A stretch of DNA of 64,000 nucleotides from CAITJF01 sp032654645 (GCA_032654645.1 JAULAW010000011.1:40826-104825); one strand, 5' to 3'; numbered from the stretch's first letter, positions 19,338 through 27,878 are shown. Program-made: numbers and translations. The notes: generated by a model from the letters alone, not told the origin.

Positions 19338-19898
19338 ATGTCGCAACTCGATCTCAGCCATCATTTCCTTATCGCTATGCCCGCCATGGCGGATTCTGTT
19401 TTTGCCAAGTCGCTCACCTACATTTGTGAGCACAATGAGCAGGGCGCATTGGGTATCATTGTAAACCGCCCGATCAATCTCACCTTGGGCGAGCTGTTCG
19501 CGCAAATCAAGGTTCCGCTGGAACAGCCCAAGTTTAAAAATTTACCGGTGCATTTCGGCGGCCCGGTGCAGACCGAGCGTGGCTTCGTGTTGCACGACAC
19601 TCAGGGAAATTGGCAGTCCACTCTGCGCATTAACGACAAGCTGGCGCTTACCACCTCCAAAGATATTCTCGAAGCGGTCGGCGAAGGACTGGGGCCGCAC
19701 AGCCTGCTGGTAACCCTGGGCTATGCCGGGTGGGCGCAGGGACAATTGGAACATGAGCTGTCGCAAAATGCCTGGCTCAGCGTGTCAGCCTCTGAACATA
19801 TCCTGTTCGAATTGCCTGCGGAAGAGCGCCTGCCTGCTGCGATGGCGCTGCTGGGCGTGGATTATGCGTCACTCTCTGAGGAAGCGGGGCATGCCTGA
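19338..19898 (+). CDS. yqgE: YqgE/AlgH family protein
   Basis: 186 residues starting MSQLDLSHHFLIAMPAM. Conserved family segments are SLTYICEHNEQGALGIIVNR, FGGPVQTERGFVLH and LGYAGWAQGQLE. In proteobacteria the gene usually precedes yqgF (ruvX); here it is followed by a repeat and an unrelated gene. The function is not firmly known. It is a cytosolic protein also called AlgH. Confidence 0.95.
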   Translation: MSQLDLSHHFLIAMPAMADSVFAKSLTYICEHNEQGALGIIVNRPINLTLGELFAQIKVPLEQPKFKNLPVHFGGPVQTERGFVLHDTQGNWQSTLRINDKLALTTSKDILEAVGEGLGPHSLLVTLGYAGWAQGQLEHELSQNAWLSVSASEHILFELPAEERLPAAMALLGVDYASLSEEAGHA

Positions 19899-19977
19899 TT
19901 CAAAATACAATATGCTCTAAGGGCGCAGGAAATTACCAAATACCACTTATAAATTACGTTACATAAGCCAAAACAAA

Positions 19978-20062
19978 ACCCATCCCCACCCCAACCCTCC
20001 CCTTGAAGGGGAGGGAGTATAGTTCCTCCCCCTTCAAGGGGAAGGTTAGGAGGGAGATGGGG
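19978..20062. repeat. Palindromic intergenic repeat (CCCCTTGAAGGGGAGG type)
   Basis: Arms CCCATCCCCACCCCAACCCT and CCTTCAAGGGGAAGGTTAGG, with an inner CCTCCC palindrome, form a long hairpin. It is related to the inner part of 16078-16270. It occupies most of the gap between yqgE and the convergent phosphoesterase and could act as a bidirectional terminator. Confidence 0.65.
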
Positions 20063-20177
20063 TGATGTTGGTGGCATGATTAACGGTATTTTTAGAATTT
20101 CCATTTCCCTAAACGGTTCTCAGAGCGCTGTGGCCCCCTGAACAGCGAAGGCGCGCGTCAACTTATGAAACATCCGG

Positions 20178-21044
20178 TTAACGTGTTGATGATTTGACCT
20201 GCTGGCTTACCGGGCTTGGCCTGCTCTCCTGCCACACCCCGCCAACCGGCGCTGCCTGAGCGCTTTCACCCACATAAGGCAGGCCGTAACTTTCTTCGAT
20301 AGTGCGCAAAATATTGTAGTGGTTGATGCGTTGCGCGCTACTGCCGTGCTTGACCATCGGCCCGACGAACAGGGTGGCGACGCGGTTGTCCGCCGAACCA
20401 TCGTCCTCATCCCAAGTGACGATGAGCAGGCTGTTATGCGTCATCGCCCATTGCGCGTAAGGCCCGATATTTTTCGCCAGCCAGGCATCACCTTGCGCCA
20501 CGCTGCCGTCGTGCATGTCGTTGCGCTGGTCTGGCACCACCAGCGCCACCGTGGGCAATTTCTTGAAATCTTGCGGGAATGCGCTGAACGGTTGGTTGAG
20601 CGCGACGAGCTCTTTCCAGTTCGCCACCGGGTTGTGCTTGCGCTGATACGCGCCATAGACGCAGCCCTCGAAACCGGCTTGCGGCATGGATTCGGCGTAA
20701 CTGGCGAAGCTCAGTCCCTTTTCCAGCAGCGCGCCGGCGAGGTTGGCTCCGCTCAGTTCCAGCGGACAGGCGTTGCTGCTTATGCCGCGCGTGGAGCCGG
20801 AAAACAGGGCAAGGTAATTCGGCTGGCTGGGGTGGGTGACGCCATAGGATAGCGTGAACAGCGCGCCGCGCCCGGCCAGCGCGTTGATGTACGGCGCATC
20901 CGGGTTGCCGATGATTTGCGCGAATGATTTATTTTCCTCGACCACGATCACGATGTGATCCGGGCGAGGCAATGGCTGCGCTTCCGCTGGAGAGATATAC
21001 CATACCAGCAGAAGCGCCAGGCAACGCAGCACAAAGTAACTCAT
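20178..21044 (-). CDS. Secreted phosphoesterase (PF04185 type)
   Basis: 288 residues from the ATG at 21044, which gives a good signal peptide (MSYFVLRCLALLLVWYISPAEAQ). The motifs HIVIVVEENKSF, GVTHPSQPNYLALFSG, VVPDQRNDMHDG and LLIVTWDEDDG match the phosphoesterase family that includes acid phosphatases and phospholipase C. Most members act on phosphomonoesters or phospholipids in the periplasm or outside the cell. Substrate is unknown. It is followed on the same strand by gene-free repeat sequence. Confidence 0.88.
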   Translation of the reverse strand: MSYFVLRCLALLLVWYISPAEAQPLPRPDHIVIVVEENKSFAQIIGNPDAPYINALAGRGALFTLSYGVTHPSQPNYLALFSGSTRGISSNACPLELSGANLAGALLEKGLSFASYAESMPQAGFEGCVYGAYQRKHNPVANWKELVALNQPFSAFPQDFKKLPTVALVVPDQRNDMHDGSVAQGDAWLAKNIGPYAQWAMTHNSLLIVTWDEDDGSADNRVATLFVGPMVKHGSSAQRINHYNILRTIEESYGLPYVGESAQAAPVGGVWQESRPSPVSQQVKSSTR

Positions 21045-21146
21045 GATGTTTGGCGGGAGAAACAAATACAATTGCAGGGGCGCAAACGAAATGCGCCGTG
21101 GTGGGCACGGCGCATTCGTTAGGTTGTGGGGCAAATCAGCAAATAC

Positions 21147-21776
21147 TTACATTCCGGCCACAAACTCCGTCACAGCGTCAATTTCGGCGGGGGTCATTTT
21201 CTTGGCGACACCACCCATCATTCCCGCCGGGTCATTGTGGCGCTCACCGCTACGAAAATCGTTCATCTGTTTCAAAAGGTAATCTTTTGTTTGCCCGCTG
21301 ATCACTGGAAAGACATTATTCTGAGCGTCCAGCCCATAGCCGTTTTCACCATGGCAACTACTACAGGCGTACACACCGGTGTCCGGATTGCCTTCGTAGA
21401 ATATAACCTTGCCTTTTGCCACCAGCTCCTTTTTGCCGCCTGGCGCACCCTTCATCCGCTTTTTGCTGGCGAAATACGCAGCGATATCCTTGAGATCCTG
21501 CGGTTCGGTCACACCGGCTGCCATACCGGTCATCATCGGATCAACGCGCTTCGATTCCTGATAGTCACGAACTTGTCTTTCGATATACTTCTGGAACTGC
21601 CCCGCCAGATTAGGAAAATTGGGCGCGATACTGATGCCTTCTTCGCCGTGGCAGCCTTGACACGCAGCAGACTTATCCTTGCCGGCCTTGGGGTCTCCCT
21701 CTGCCGCTTGCGCCGCCGCAATGCTGACCAGAACAACAAGCAACGCGCGGATGCCGAACTTTATTCCTTTAGCCAT
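21147..21776 (-). CDS. Dihaem cytochrome c4-like protein
   Basis: 209 residues with a signal peptide (ALLVVLVSIAAAQA) and two CXXCH sites, CQGCH and CSSCH, each followed by a distal Met segment (VDPMMTGMA, PAGMMGG). The two-domain layout and size match cytochrome c4, a periplasmic electron carrier between the bc1 complex or other donors and terminal oxidases. It is transcribed toward the phosphoesterase gene with about 100 bp between. Confidence 0.92.
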   Translation of the reverse strand: MAKGIKFGIRALLVVLVSIAAAQAAEGDPKAGKDKSAACQGCHGEEGISIAPNFPNLAGQFQKYIERQVRDYQESKRVDPMMTGMAAGVTEPQDLKDIAAYFASKKRMKGAPGGKKELVAKGKVIFYEGNPDTGVYACSSCHGENGYGLDAQNNVFPVISGQTKDYLLKQMNDFRSGERHNDPAGMMGGVAKKMTPAEIDAVTEFVAGM

Positions 21777-21919
21777 GCTACCTCCCTTAAAAGTTATTTA
21801 TAATTTGGGGCGTATTGTTTCTCATAACTTTTTCCCCGTCAACGCAATTTTAACCGACACGGCGGGGGAATGCGGTGTATGTTCTAAGCATTGACAGCCT
21901 GTAATTTATAAAATACAGC

Positions 21920-22078
21920 ATGAGCATGTTCGAGGCGGTCCAAAGCACAACGTTTTACAACTGGCTTGGTCAGGCACGCATGCGCATCCATGCACGGCTT
22001 GACCGCGTAGCGTTGGGTATCATTTCCGCCGAAGCCAGAAGTCAGGGCGGCGTCTCTGATGCGCAATTGCTATTATGA
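21920..22078 (+). pseudogene. HigB/RelE-like toxin, N-terminal fragment
   Basis: The frame starts MSMFEAVQSTTFYNWLG and continues QARMRIHARLDRVALG, the beginning of the RelE/HigB killer-protein type. Compared with the usual form, a few residues between NWL and QAR are missing, and after ALG the match stops where the tail of the neighbouring toxin remnant begins. The last 20 codons are the reverse of that gene. No antitoxin partner remains on this strand. The family assignment is from memory of the consensus and is moderate. Confidence 0.55.
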
Positions 22079-22300
22079 AAAGATGGTCTGGAAAAAGGCG
22101 GTACACGATATTGAAAGGAAACCGGTGCAGAACAAAGCGGCGTGTTCCAGAAACCCATGACGCACCTAACTCTGGGCTTCCAGATAAAAGCGAGGCTCCT
22201 TTTTCAATGCCAAGCCAAGTTGTTTATTTGCCTGCACAGAGTAAAAAGATGCCGCATTATTTAGATCGGCAGCAGCAGCGGGATGAACGACTATTTTCAC
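22020..22300 (-). pseudogene. RelE/ParE-family toxin, frameshifted
   Basis: A GTG start overlaps the antitoxin stop (TGA at 22299-22297). The first frame reads VKIVVHPAAAADLNNAASFY and goes off frame after LALKKE. The C-terminal half continues in another frame as SPELGASWVSGTRRFVLHRF, FNIVYRLF and IAIAHQRRRPDFW, ending at 22020. A small deletion therefore joined the halves out of frame and removed a few residues. It is presumably inactive, while the antitoxin upstream is whole. Confidence 0.8.
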
Positions 22301-22521
22301 TTCAAAGCTGCGCGAGCTTGTGCAATCACTTCTTCGAATGGCGTTCCGACAATCTTCCCGCTCTCGATTTCGGCAACACGCCTTTCAACTTCAACGGCCC
22401 AAGCTGATTCGATTTCACTGTCTTCATCCAGGCTGGCGATAATGTGCTCCGCCAACGGGGCACGGTCAGCAGGTACAAGTTTTAACACCTCGGCTTCAAG
22501 AATTTCAAATTGCGTTGACAT
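22297..22521 (-). CDS. Addiction-module antitoxin (PF09720-like)
   Basis: 74 residues from the ATG of MSTQFEILEAEVLKL; a start 21 bp upstream is possible. The segments LVPADRAPLAEHIIASLD, AWAVEVERRVAEIESG and PFEEVIAQARAALK match small antitoxins paired with RelE/ParE toxins. It neutralises the toxin and may autoregulate. Its 4-bp overlap with the downstream toxin start is the normal arrangement, but that toxin is broken. Confidence 0.85.
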   Translation of the reverse strand: MSTQFEILEAEVLKLVPADRAPLAEHIIASLDEDSEIESAWAVEVERRVAEIESGKIVGTPFEEVIAQARAALK

Positions 22522-22743
22522 TACATGCTCTCCAGATGACAAGTTGTGATTGTAGCGCGAGTAATGTTTTTAGGTAAACGGCAAGCTTTGCCTAACGTCG
22601 TGTTGAACGGCGGGCACGCGTAGTACACAGCTACCTGAGTTCAACGCAAGCAGTTCTAATGCAGAGTTAACCGGTGTGCTCGGTTTTTGCGCGCGGCCGT
22701 GTTGCGTGCTTGGTAGCACGGTAAATTTGTTCTCTCTCTGAAA

Positions 22744-23493
22744 TCAAGTCAAGCTGCGGTGAGTTGAATTATTTGTCATGCGCAGATAGTCGAAGACCAA
22801 GCGGGTATTTCGGTTCAACTGTTGCATCTTCTGGGCGACGCTGGATTTGCCATCAGAGATGAACTGGATGACGCCGACGGCGAAGCGGCGTAGCCGGGAG
22901 ATATTCTCCGGGCCGTAGCCTGTGCGGATACGGCAACGATCTTCATCGAAATTCCAATCGATGACATAGTGGCAGCGGTTCTCAATCGTCCAGTGCCCGC
23001 GATTGATTTCAAGGATGCGCTGCGGGCTGGCTTGTTCTGGGGGGCGGCTGGTCATCCCCAAAGCGACCTCTGCAGTGATCTTCCCGCTTTTTTTGTATAC
23101 GGCCTCCCGCTCGATCAGGAAGACTTGCCCGACATGCGGGAAATCCAGGTAGGCATTGAGCGCGGTGCTGCACCAGATACGCCGGGTCTCGATTCGCCCA
23201 TGCACGGGCGGAGAGACTTCGACGAAATCCGGCTCTTTCCGGTTCTGGAACAATAGAGCGATGTCGGACCGGAGCGTTGCCTGGTTGCCTTTGACGGTGA
23301 AGTGGTAATGCGCCCCGCGTTGCACCAGATACGCGGCCAGTTTGCGTTGCGTCAGCAGTGCATCGGCGGTGATGTCTTTGCCCAGAATATTGATCCCGTC
23401 CAGCAGCGGAACGAACATCCCGATTTCATTGGTTTGTTTAGTTTCATCGCTGCCCGCTACGGGCAAGGCGCCGACTTTTTTTGGGTAACGCAC
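22744..23493 (-). CDS. ISAs1 transposase, downstream frame
   Basis: 249 residues if started at its own ATG, but the family match begins at VGALPVAGSDETKQTNEIG, which is the natural continuation of the upstream frame. It holds the second half of the ISAs1 catalytic domain: ITADALLTQRKLAAYLV with the second Asp, HYHFTVKGNQATL, and INRGHWTIENRCHYVIDWNFDED with the Glu. A full-length enzyme would need a -1 shift at 23481-23475. Confidence 0.85.
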   Translation of the reverse strand: MRYPKKVGALPVAGSDETKQTNEIGMFVPLLDGINILGKDITADALLTQRKLAAYLVQRGAHYHFTVKGNQATLRSDIALLFQNRKEPDFVEVSPPVHGRIETRRIWCSTALNAYLDFPHVGQVFLIEREAVYKKSGKITAEVALGMTSRPPEQASPQRILEINRGHWTIENRCHYVIDWNFDEDRCRIRTGYGPENISRLRRFAVGVIQFISDGKSSVAQKMQQLNRNTRLVFDYLRMTNNSTHRSLT

Positions 23494-24530
23494 AAGGCGG
23501 TCTCATGCCCGACCACGCTCATGATGTGGGTTTGCTGCCCCGCCTCGTCGATCGCGTTGCACATCGTCTTGCCATCGATGGCGAGGCTTTGGTCTTCCTC
23601 TCCGAAGGCCGCATTCCACTGTTGCAGGGCGAGGTCGAGTTTGGCCGGGTCGACCCGCACCAGCACATCGCGGAAGATGGACTCGCTGGGGACGACATAG
23701 CGTTTCTGTATGTGGCGGCAGCCGAAGCGTTCGCGTGCCTTGGGTTTAAGGTCTTTCGCCCACGCGGCGATAGCCTTGTAGCCGCGCATGCCGCACAGGG
23801 TTGCGCCCGCAGCGATGCCGAGCACAACACAGAGCCGATGACGCCGACCTTCGGCGCGGCGCGGATCGGGGATGCCGTCAAAGAAGTCGGGCAGCGTGCG
23901 CATCTGTTCGGCAGTCAGCATGATCTTGGGTGCTCCGGTACGATAAACAGGGTCAAGGACGGGGCGGGAGAGCTGGTCCCGCGCATCACGTTGCACGGGG
24001 AGGACAAAGACCAGCTTGGGCGATTTGGCATCCGCGCTGTAGCCCTCGCGGGTGCGGCGGAACCCCTGCGTCAGCCCCAGGCAAGCCCAGTTCGCGGCAC
24101 GATAGACCGTGCCGTGGAAGCGCGCCGGATCAACGAAGGTTTCCAGCAAGAGCAAAGGCTGACCAAAACGTTCTTGCCAGTCCCCGGCAATTCGCTGGTG
24201 GCACAATGACAGCGCTTTGGAACCCAGATTGGGGAAGTGCCACTCGGGCAGAATCAGGAAACGGCTGTTGTTGGCGATTAAACTCAGACGATCAAATTGG
24301 TGACGGAAATCCCAGCCAATCCAACGGTCACGGACACCGCACTTCCATGCTGAGGCTGAGAAGCTCAGCAATGCCGCCCATTCATCTTCATGGGTGGCGA
24401 CATACCAGAGCGTGTGGCCGATCTTGGCCAGATCACCCAAGTAGTGGTGTTGCTGCATCAGTTCCCGATAGCGAGCTTCTTCGCTCTTGCTCACGAGACG
24501 GACGCTCAATGCTTGTAGATTGGCTTGCAT
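23457..24530 (-). CDS. DruA-like/ISAs1 transposase, upstream frame
   Basis: 357 residues. Residues about 15-195 match DUF4338, the domain of the Druantia protein DruA (HHYLGDLAKIGHTLWYV, DRLSLIANNSRFLILP, LLLLETFVDPARFHGTVYR). From about 210 the ISAs1 transposase begins (LPDFFDGIPDPRRAEGRRH, CGMRGYKAIAAWAK, LAIDGKTMCNAID with the first catalytic Asp). The frame runs through CVTQKK and stops 6 codons later. The slippery heptamer A_AAA_AAG (23481-23475) lies exactly there; a -1 shift continues as VGALPVAGSDETKQ. This could be programmed frameshifting or a homopolymer mutation. Confidence 0.85.
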   Translation of the reverse strand: MQANLQALSVRLVSKSEEARYRELMQQHHYLGDLAKIGHTLWYVATHEDEWAALLSFSASAWKCGVRDRWIGWDFRHQFDRLSLIANNSRFLILPEWHFPNLGSKALSLCHQRIAGDWQERFGQPLLLLETFVDPARFHGTVYRAANWACLGLTQGFRRTREGYSADAKSPKLVFVLPVQRDARDQLSRPVLDPVYRTGAPKIMLTAEQMRTLPDFFDGIPDPRRAEGRRHRLCVVLGIAAGATLCGMRGYKAIAAWAKDLKPKARERFGCRHIQKRYVVPSESIFRDVLVRVDPAKLDLALQQWNAAFGEEDQSLAIDGKTMCNAIDEAGQQTHIMSVVGHETALCVTQKKSAPCP

Positions 24531-24598
24531 TCATGCTTTATACGCGAGCTGGGCGTGAATGTCCAGAAAAACAATTAACCGCTTAATCCGTTGAGAAT

Positions 24599-24850
24599 TT
24601 ATAGGGAGGACAAATTCACCCTGTGCTTGGTAGGGCGCACACTTGACTTGGCTAATTCCATGAGACCACGCAACGCGGCATTGACGGATGCCTCGTGGGG
24701 AAATGCCTTGGAAACTGCAGGCTCGATGACGACAACGTTTGATTTCAAGGCAATGCGGTGTGCGTATTTTCCACGCACGATTAGCCCCAAGTCGCTGCGC
24801 TTATATTCCGGACGGAGCCAGTCGTTTGCTTCCGACTTAATTTTCTTCAT
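24599..24850 (-). CDS. Small antitoxin-like protein (RPEY...RGKY type)
   Basis: 83 residues from the ATG at 24850. Segments DWLRPEYKRSDLGLIVRGKY and VVVIEPAVSKAFPHEASVNA resemble a common family of small proteins found beside toxin-like genes. I cannot name a function. No partner gene remains: the IS630 element lies 73 bp upstream and the ISAs1-type element follows. The basic last residues (SSVRPTKHRVNLSSL) may be foreign sequence if the neighbouring element cut the end off. Confidence 0.6.
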   Translation of the reverse strand: MKKIKSEANDWLRPEYKRSDLGLIVRGKYAHRIALKSNVVVIEPAVSKAFPHEASVNAALRGLMELAKSSVRPTKHRVNLSSL

Positions 24851-24923
24851 GGATAAACAGGGTGATTGCAGCCAGTAGATTGGCAACGCACCCGATCTTC
24901 GCTGGGCACTTCAACAATGGCTA

Positions 24924-26170
24924 GTAGTACGTTCCGGTAAAATATTTACACATTAAACCACCCCAAGGTCAAACTTGTTCCAGCGGAACACGACGGGTGA
25001 GGCGTTGATCTCGTCAATGCCCTTCATGATTCGTGCCTTCAACTCGTCAATGGAGTTTACCCGGATGTGGCGCAGGAAGGTTCTGGACATCTTCGAGAAG
25101 GCACACTCTATCAGATTAAGCCAAGAGCCATGTTTGGGCGTATGAACATACTCGAAGCGCCCTGGTCGAGTTGCAAGATAGGCTAACGTTTCTTTCGAGA
25201 TGTGTGCCGAATGATTATCCAGCACCACGCGGATGATTGCCTCGGGCGGGTAGTGCTCGTCAAGCCGTTTGAGTAACGCGATGAACTCAACGCTACGGTG
25301 GCGATCTTCCACGTTGGCGAAAATATGGCCCGAGTGCAGATCAATTCCGGCCAGGATCGATACGGTTCCATGGCGGATATATTCGTAATCTCGCCCAATG
25401 GCTGAGTGTTTTCCGGGAACGGGCGGCAGGTCGGGAGCGGTTAGCCCGATAGCCTGAACCCCGGGTTTTTCATCGACGCTGACAGTATAGATGGGCTCGG
25501 GTCGCCCATCATGAACAGCACCTTCGCGGTAGATCGAAACATCCCGGTAAACCAGCAAGACTTCCTGCATCTTGCGGTCAAACTCTGGATCACGTTTTTC
25601 TAAATAGTAACGGATCTTGTGGGGCTTGATTTCGTTCTCGTCGAGAATGCGCCATACGGTGCTCTTGCCCGCGTGCGCCAGCCGGGGAAAGCCCGCAGAC
25701 CCGGCGTGTTCGGATACAAAGCTGGCCAAGCCGGATATTGTCCACAGCTCCGCAGCTAAACCGTTATCCTTGGGCTTGGTGCAGGCGATGCTCGCTACCC
25801 AAGCGCGGGCTTCATTGCTGATTTCCGGTTCGTGCGGGCGGTGGTAAGCGTCCTTCAACCCCATCTGCACGCCCGCCGCCAGTGCCTTGTCGATGCATTT
25901 GTAGATAGTCGGGCGACTGCCCCCGGTCTGCCGTTGCAGGCCAACAATCGAGATACCATCGGCGTAGCCGATCAGCACCTTGGCGCGTTCAATCTCGCGC
26001 GCCGACGCTGTTCTCGATCTGGACAGTTCCTTCAACATCGTCCTCTGATCCTCCGTCAATACCAGTGCAGCACGTTTCGTCTTGCCCGCCATGATCACCC
26101 CCGCTAAGAGTTGTATAAGAGCCATGGCAATTATATATCAATCTGTAAGTATTTTACCGGAACGAGCTAC
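24924..26170 (-). mobile_element. IS630-family element, 1247 bp
   Basis: Inverted repeats start GTAGTACGTTCCGGTAAAAT on the left and GTAGCTCGTTCCGGTAAAAT read inward from the right. TA flanks both ends (24922-24923 and 26171-26172), the standard IS630/Tc1 target duplication. It carries a single transposase gene on the minus strand. Fusing the flanks at one TA creates a 28-codon frame beginning MKLLAIVEVPSEDR that overlaps the antitoxin-like start, possibly a small interrupted gene. Confidence 0.9.
24953..26092 (-). CDS. IS630-family transposase
   Basis: 379 residues from MAGKTKRAALVLTEDQ. The N-terminal helix-turn-helix (ISIVGLQRQTGGSRPTIYKC) is followed by the DDE core: TVSVDEKPGVQAIG, RVVLDNHSAHISKE and TPKHGSWLNLIECAFSKM. 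It is full length with intact catalytic residues, so the element is probably still mobile. Confidence 0.95.
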   Translation of the reverse strand: MAGKTKRAALVLTEDQRTMLKELSRSRTASAREIERAKVLIGYADGISIVGLQRQTGGSRPTIYKCIDKALAAGVQMGLKDAYHRPHEPEISNEARAWVASIACTKPKDNGLAAELWTISGLASFVSEHAGSAGFPRLAHAGKSTVWRILDENEIKPHKIRYYLEKRDPEFDRKMQEVLLVYRDVSIYREGAVHDGRPEPIYTVSVDEKPGVQAIGLTAPDLPPVPGKHSAIGRDYEYIRHGTVSILAGIDLHSGHIFANVEDRHRSVEFIALLKRLDEHYPPEAIIRVVLDNHSAHISKETLAYLATRPGRFEYVHTPKHGSWLNLIECAFSKMSRTFLRHIRVNSIDELKARIMKGIDEINASPVVFRWNKFDLGVV

Positions 26171-26316
26171 TAGTAGTTTCATCAGAGAGCTGGGGAGAGC
26201 CCTTGAAGGAGGAGGAGCGCCCGCGCCACCTTGCCTGTGAATGGTTCAGATGCATAACCCCCGGCGTCAGACTAGTTGCCGCCTCAAAAATTTAACTTTG
26301 AGGTGTGGAGGCGACA

Positions 26317-26853
26317 ATGGGAATACGTTATTCAGAAGCATTTATCGAGCAGGCGTTATTCAAGGTATATTCACGTGGTAAGCGGGCGGTGAAGTCGGTC
26401 GCGGAAGAATTGAATGTCAACTGTCACACGGTAAAGAATTGGATGAAAAGAAAAGAAGTCGGGCCGGTTGGCGTGTCGGTGACAAAAGAGCGTCGCCCGC
26501 AGGACTGGAGTGCAGAGGAGCAGTTGCTGGCCCTGCATGAAACGCATGGCATGGCGGGAGAAGCCTTGCAGACATGGTGTCGCGAAAATGGATTGTTTGC
26601 CCATCATCTGACAAGCTGGAAAGCGGCCTTTTGTGCGGACATTAGAGCGGTGCCTGCCAGTCGTGAAATTCGCGTACTGAAAGATGAGAACGGCCAGCTC
26701 AAGCGCGAATTGGTGCGCAAGGAACGTGCATTGGCGGAGGCGGCTGCTTTGCTGATTCTACAAAAAAAATTCCGCGCGCTCTGGGAGGGCGAGGTCAAAT
26801 GGCTTCTCTTGCAGAGCGCGGCCAGATCATCACCCTGGTGCAGGAAGCCATGA
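26317..26853 (+). CDS. IS3-family OrfA
   Basis: 178 residues from MGIRYSEAFIEQAL, with GGAGG just before it. It contains the helix-turn-helix DNA-binding region (AVKSVAEELNVNCHTVKNWM) and a C-terminal leucine-rich segment (EIRVLKDENGQLKRELVRKERALAEAA) used for multimerisation. A slippery A_AAA_AAA run at 26763-26769 lets a -1 shift join it to OrfB (LQKK then IPRALGGRGQMASL), which would make the OrfAB transposase. Confidence 0.88.
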   Translation: MGIRYSEAFIEQALFKVYSRGKRAVKSVAEELNVNCHTVKNWMKRKEVGPVGVSVTKERRPQDWSAEEQLLALHETHGMAGEALQTWCRENGLFAHHLTSWKAAFCADIRAVPASREIRVLKDENGQLKRELVRKERALAEAAALLILQKKFRALWEGEVKWLLLQSAARSSPWCRKP

Positions 26854-27878
26854 ATTCCGGTGCACGTCAGGATCGTGCCTGTTCCGTTATCAGTCTTAAC
26901 GAACGCACGTTGCAGCGCTGGCGGGTTGATCAGTCACGGGGCGATCAGCGCCCGGAACGGACGCAAATACCGATAAACCGGCTCAGCGCGCCGGAGCGCG
27001 AGCACGTGATGGCGGTTGCCAACTCGGACGAATTCGGCAGTCTGCCGCCGAGCCAGATTGTGCCGATACTGGCGGATCGCGGCGAATACATTGCTTCCGA
27101 ATCGACGTTCTATCGCATCATGAGAGCCGAGAATCAGCTCCGGCACCGTGGTGCCGAACGCCCCGTGCAACGGCGACATAAACCGCGTGCGCTTTGTGCC
27201 ACCGCGCCCAATCAATTGTTCAGTTGGGACATCACCTACCTGCCGACACCGGTGAATGGCCTCTATTTTTACCCGTATTTATTCATGGACATTTTTAGCC
27301 GAAAAATCGTCGGCTGGCAGGTTTACGATGCGGAAAGCAGTGAGCTGGCGGGCGAAGTCATGCGCGATATTTGTGCGCGGGAAGCCATTGCGCCCAACCA
27401 GGTGGTGTTGCATTCCGACAACGGCAGCCCGATGAAAGGTGCCACCATGCTGGCCACCTTGCAAGCGCTGGGTGTTGCGCCCTCGTTTAGTCGCCCGGCG
27501 GTCAGCAACGATAACCCGTACTCGGAATCACTGTTCAAAACCTTGAAATATAGACCGGCGTACCCGCGTCAGGCGTTTGAAAATCTGCTCGCTGCAAGGC
27601 AATGGGTTGGCGTGTTTGTGCAATGGTACAACGAGGAACACCGGCACAGTGCCATCAACTTTGTGACCCCGGCAGAGCGCCATGCCGGCCTCGACACGGC
27701 ATTATTGGAGAAGCGCACCATCGTCTACGAAGCGGCAAAGAACAGGCGGCCTGAGCGCTGGAGCGGTGCCATCCGAAACTGGCAGCCCGTTCTCGTTGTG
27801 CATCTGAATCCGGCTCAGCGCATCGCCGAAAAAGATGGGAAAGTGGAAGGTGAAATAGCGCTCAAAATGGCAGCATAA
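26799..27878 (+). CDS. IS3-family OrfB, DDE integrase domain
   Basis: 359 residues counted from the internal ATG; natural expression is probably as the OrfAB fusion. The rve-type core has QLFSWDITYLPTP with the first Asp, VVLHSDNGSPMKG with the second, and SNDNPYSESLFKTLKY with the Glu. A HTH-like region precedes it (LPPSQIVPILADRGEYIASE). All catalytic residues are intact. Confidence 0.93.
   Translation: MASLAERGQIITLVQEAMNSGARQDRACSVISLNERTLQRWRVDQSRGDQRPERTQIPINRLSAPEREHVMAVANSDEFGSLPPSQIVPILADRGEYIASESTFYRIMRAENQLRHRGAERPVQRRHKPRALCATAPNQLFSWDITYLPTPVNGLYFYPYLFMDIFSRKIVGWQVYDAESSELAGEVMRDICAREAIAPNQVVLHSDNGSPMKGATMLATLQALGVAPSFSRPAVSNDNPYSESLFKTLKYRPAYPRQAFENLLAARQWVGVFVQWYNEEHRHSAINFVTPAERHAGLDTALLEKRTIVYEAAKNRRPERWSGAIRNWQPVLVVHLNPAQRIAEKDGKVEGEIALKMAA

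Larger units (their letters stand above)
22744..24530 (-). mobile_element. ISAs1-type element with a DruA-like (DUF4338) N-terminal domain
   Basis: The coding part of one transposable element, read as two overlapping frames. No inverted repeats or target duplication could be recognised, so only the coding extent is given. The ends should lie within about 22560-22744 and 24530-24600. The right end probably abuts the antitoxin-like gene ending at 24599. Confidence 0.75.

Noticed and set aside
22580..22743. GCCTAAC and GTTAACC motifs suggesting an attC site
   Set aside because: GTTAACC does not fit the core consensus and no partner cassette or integrase is near.
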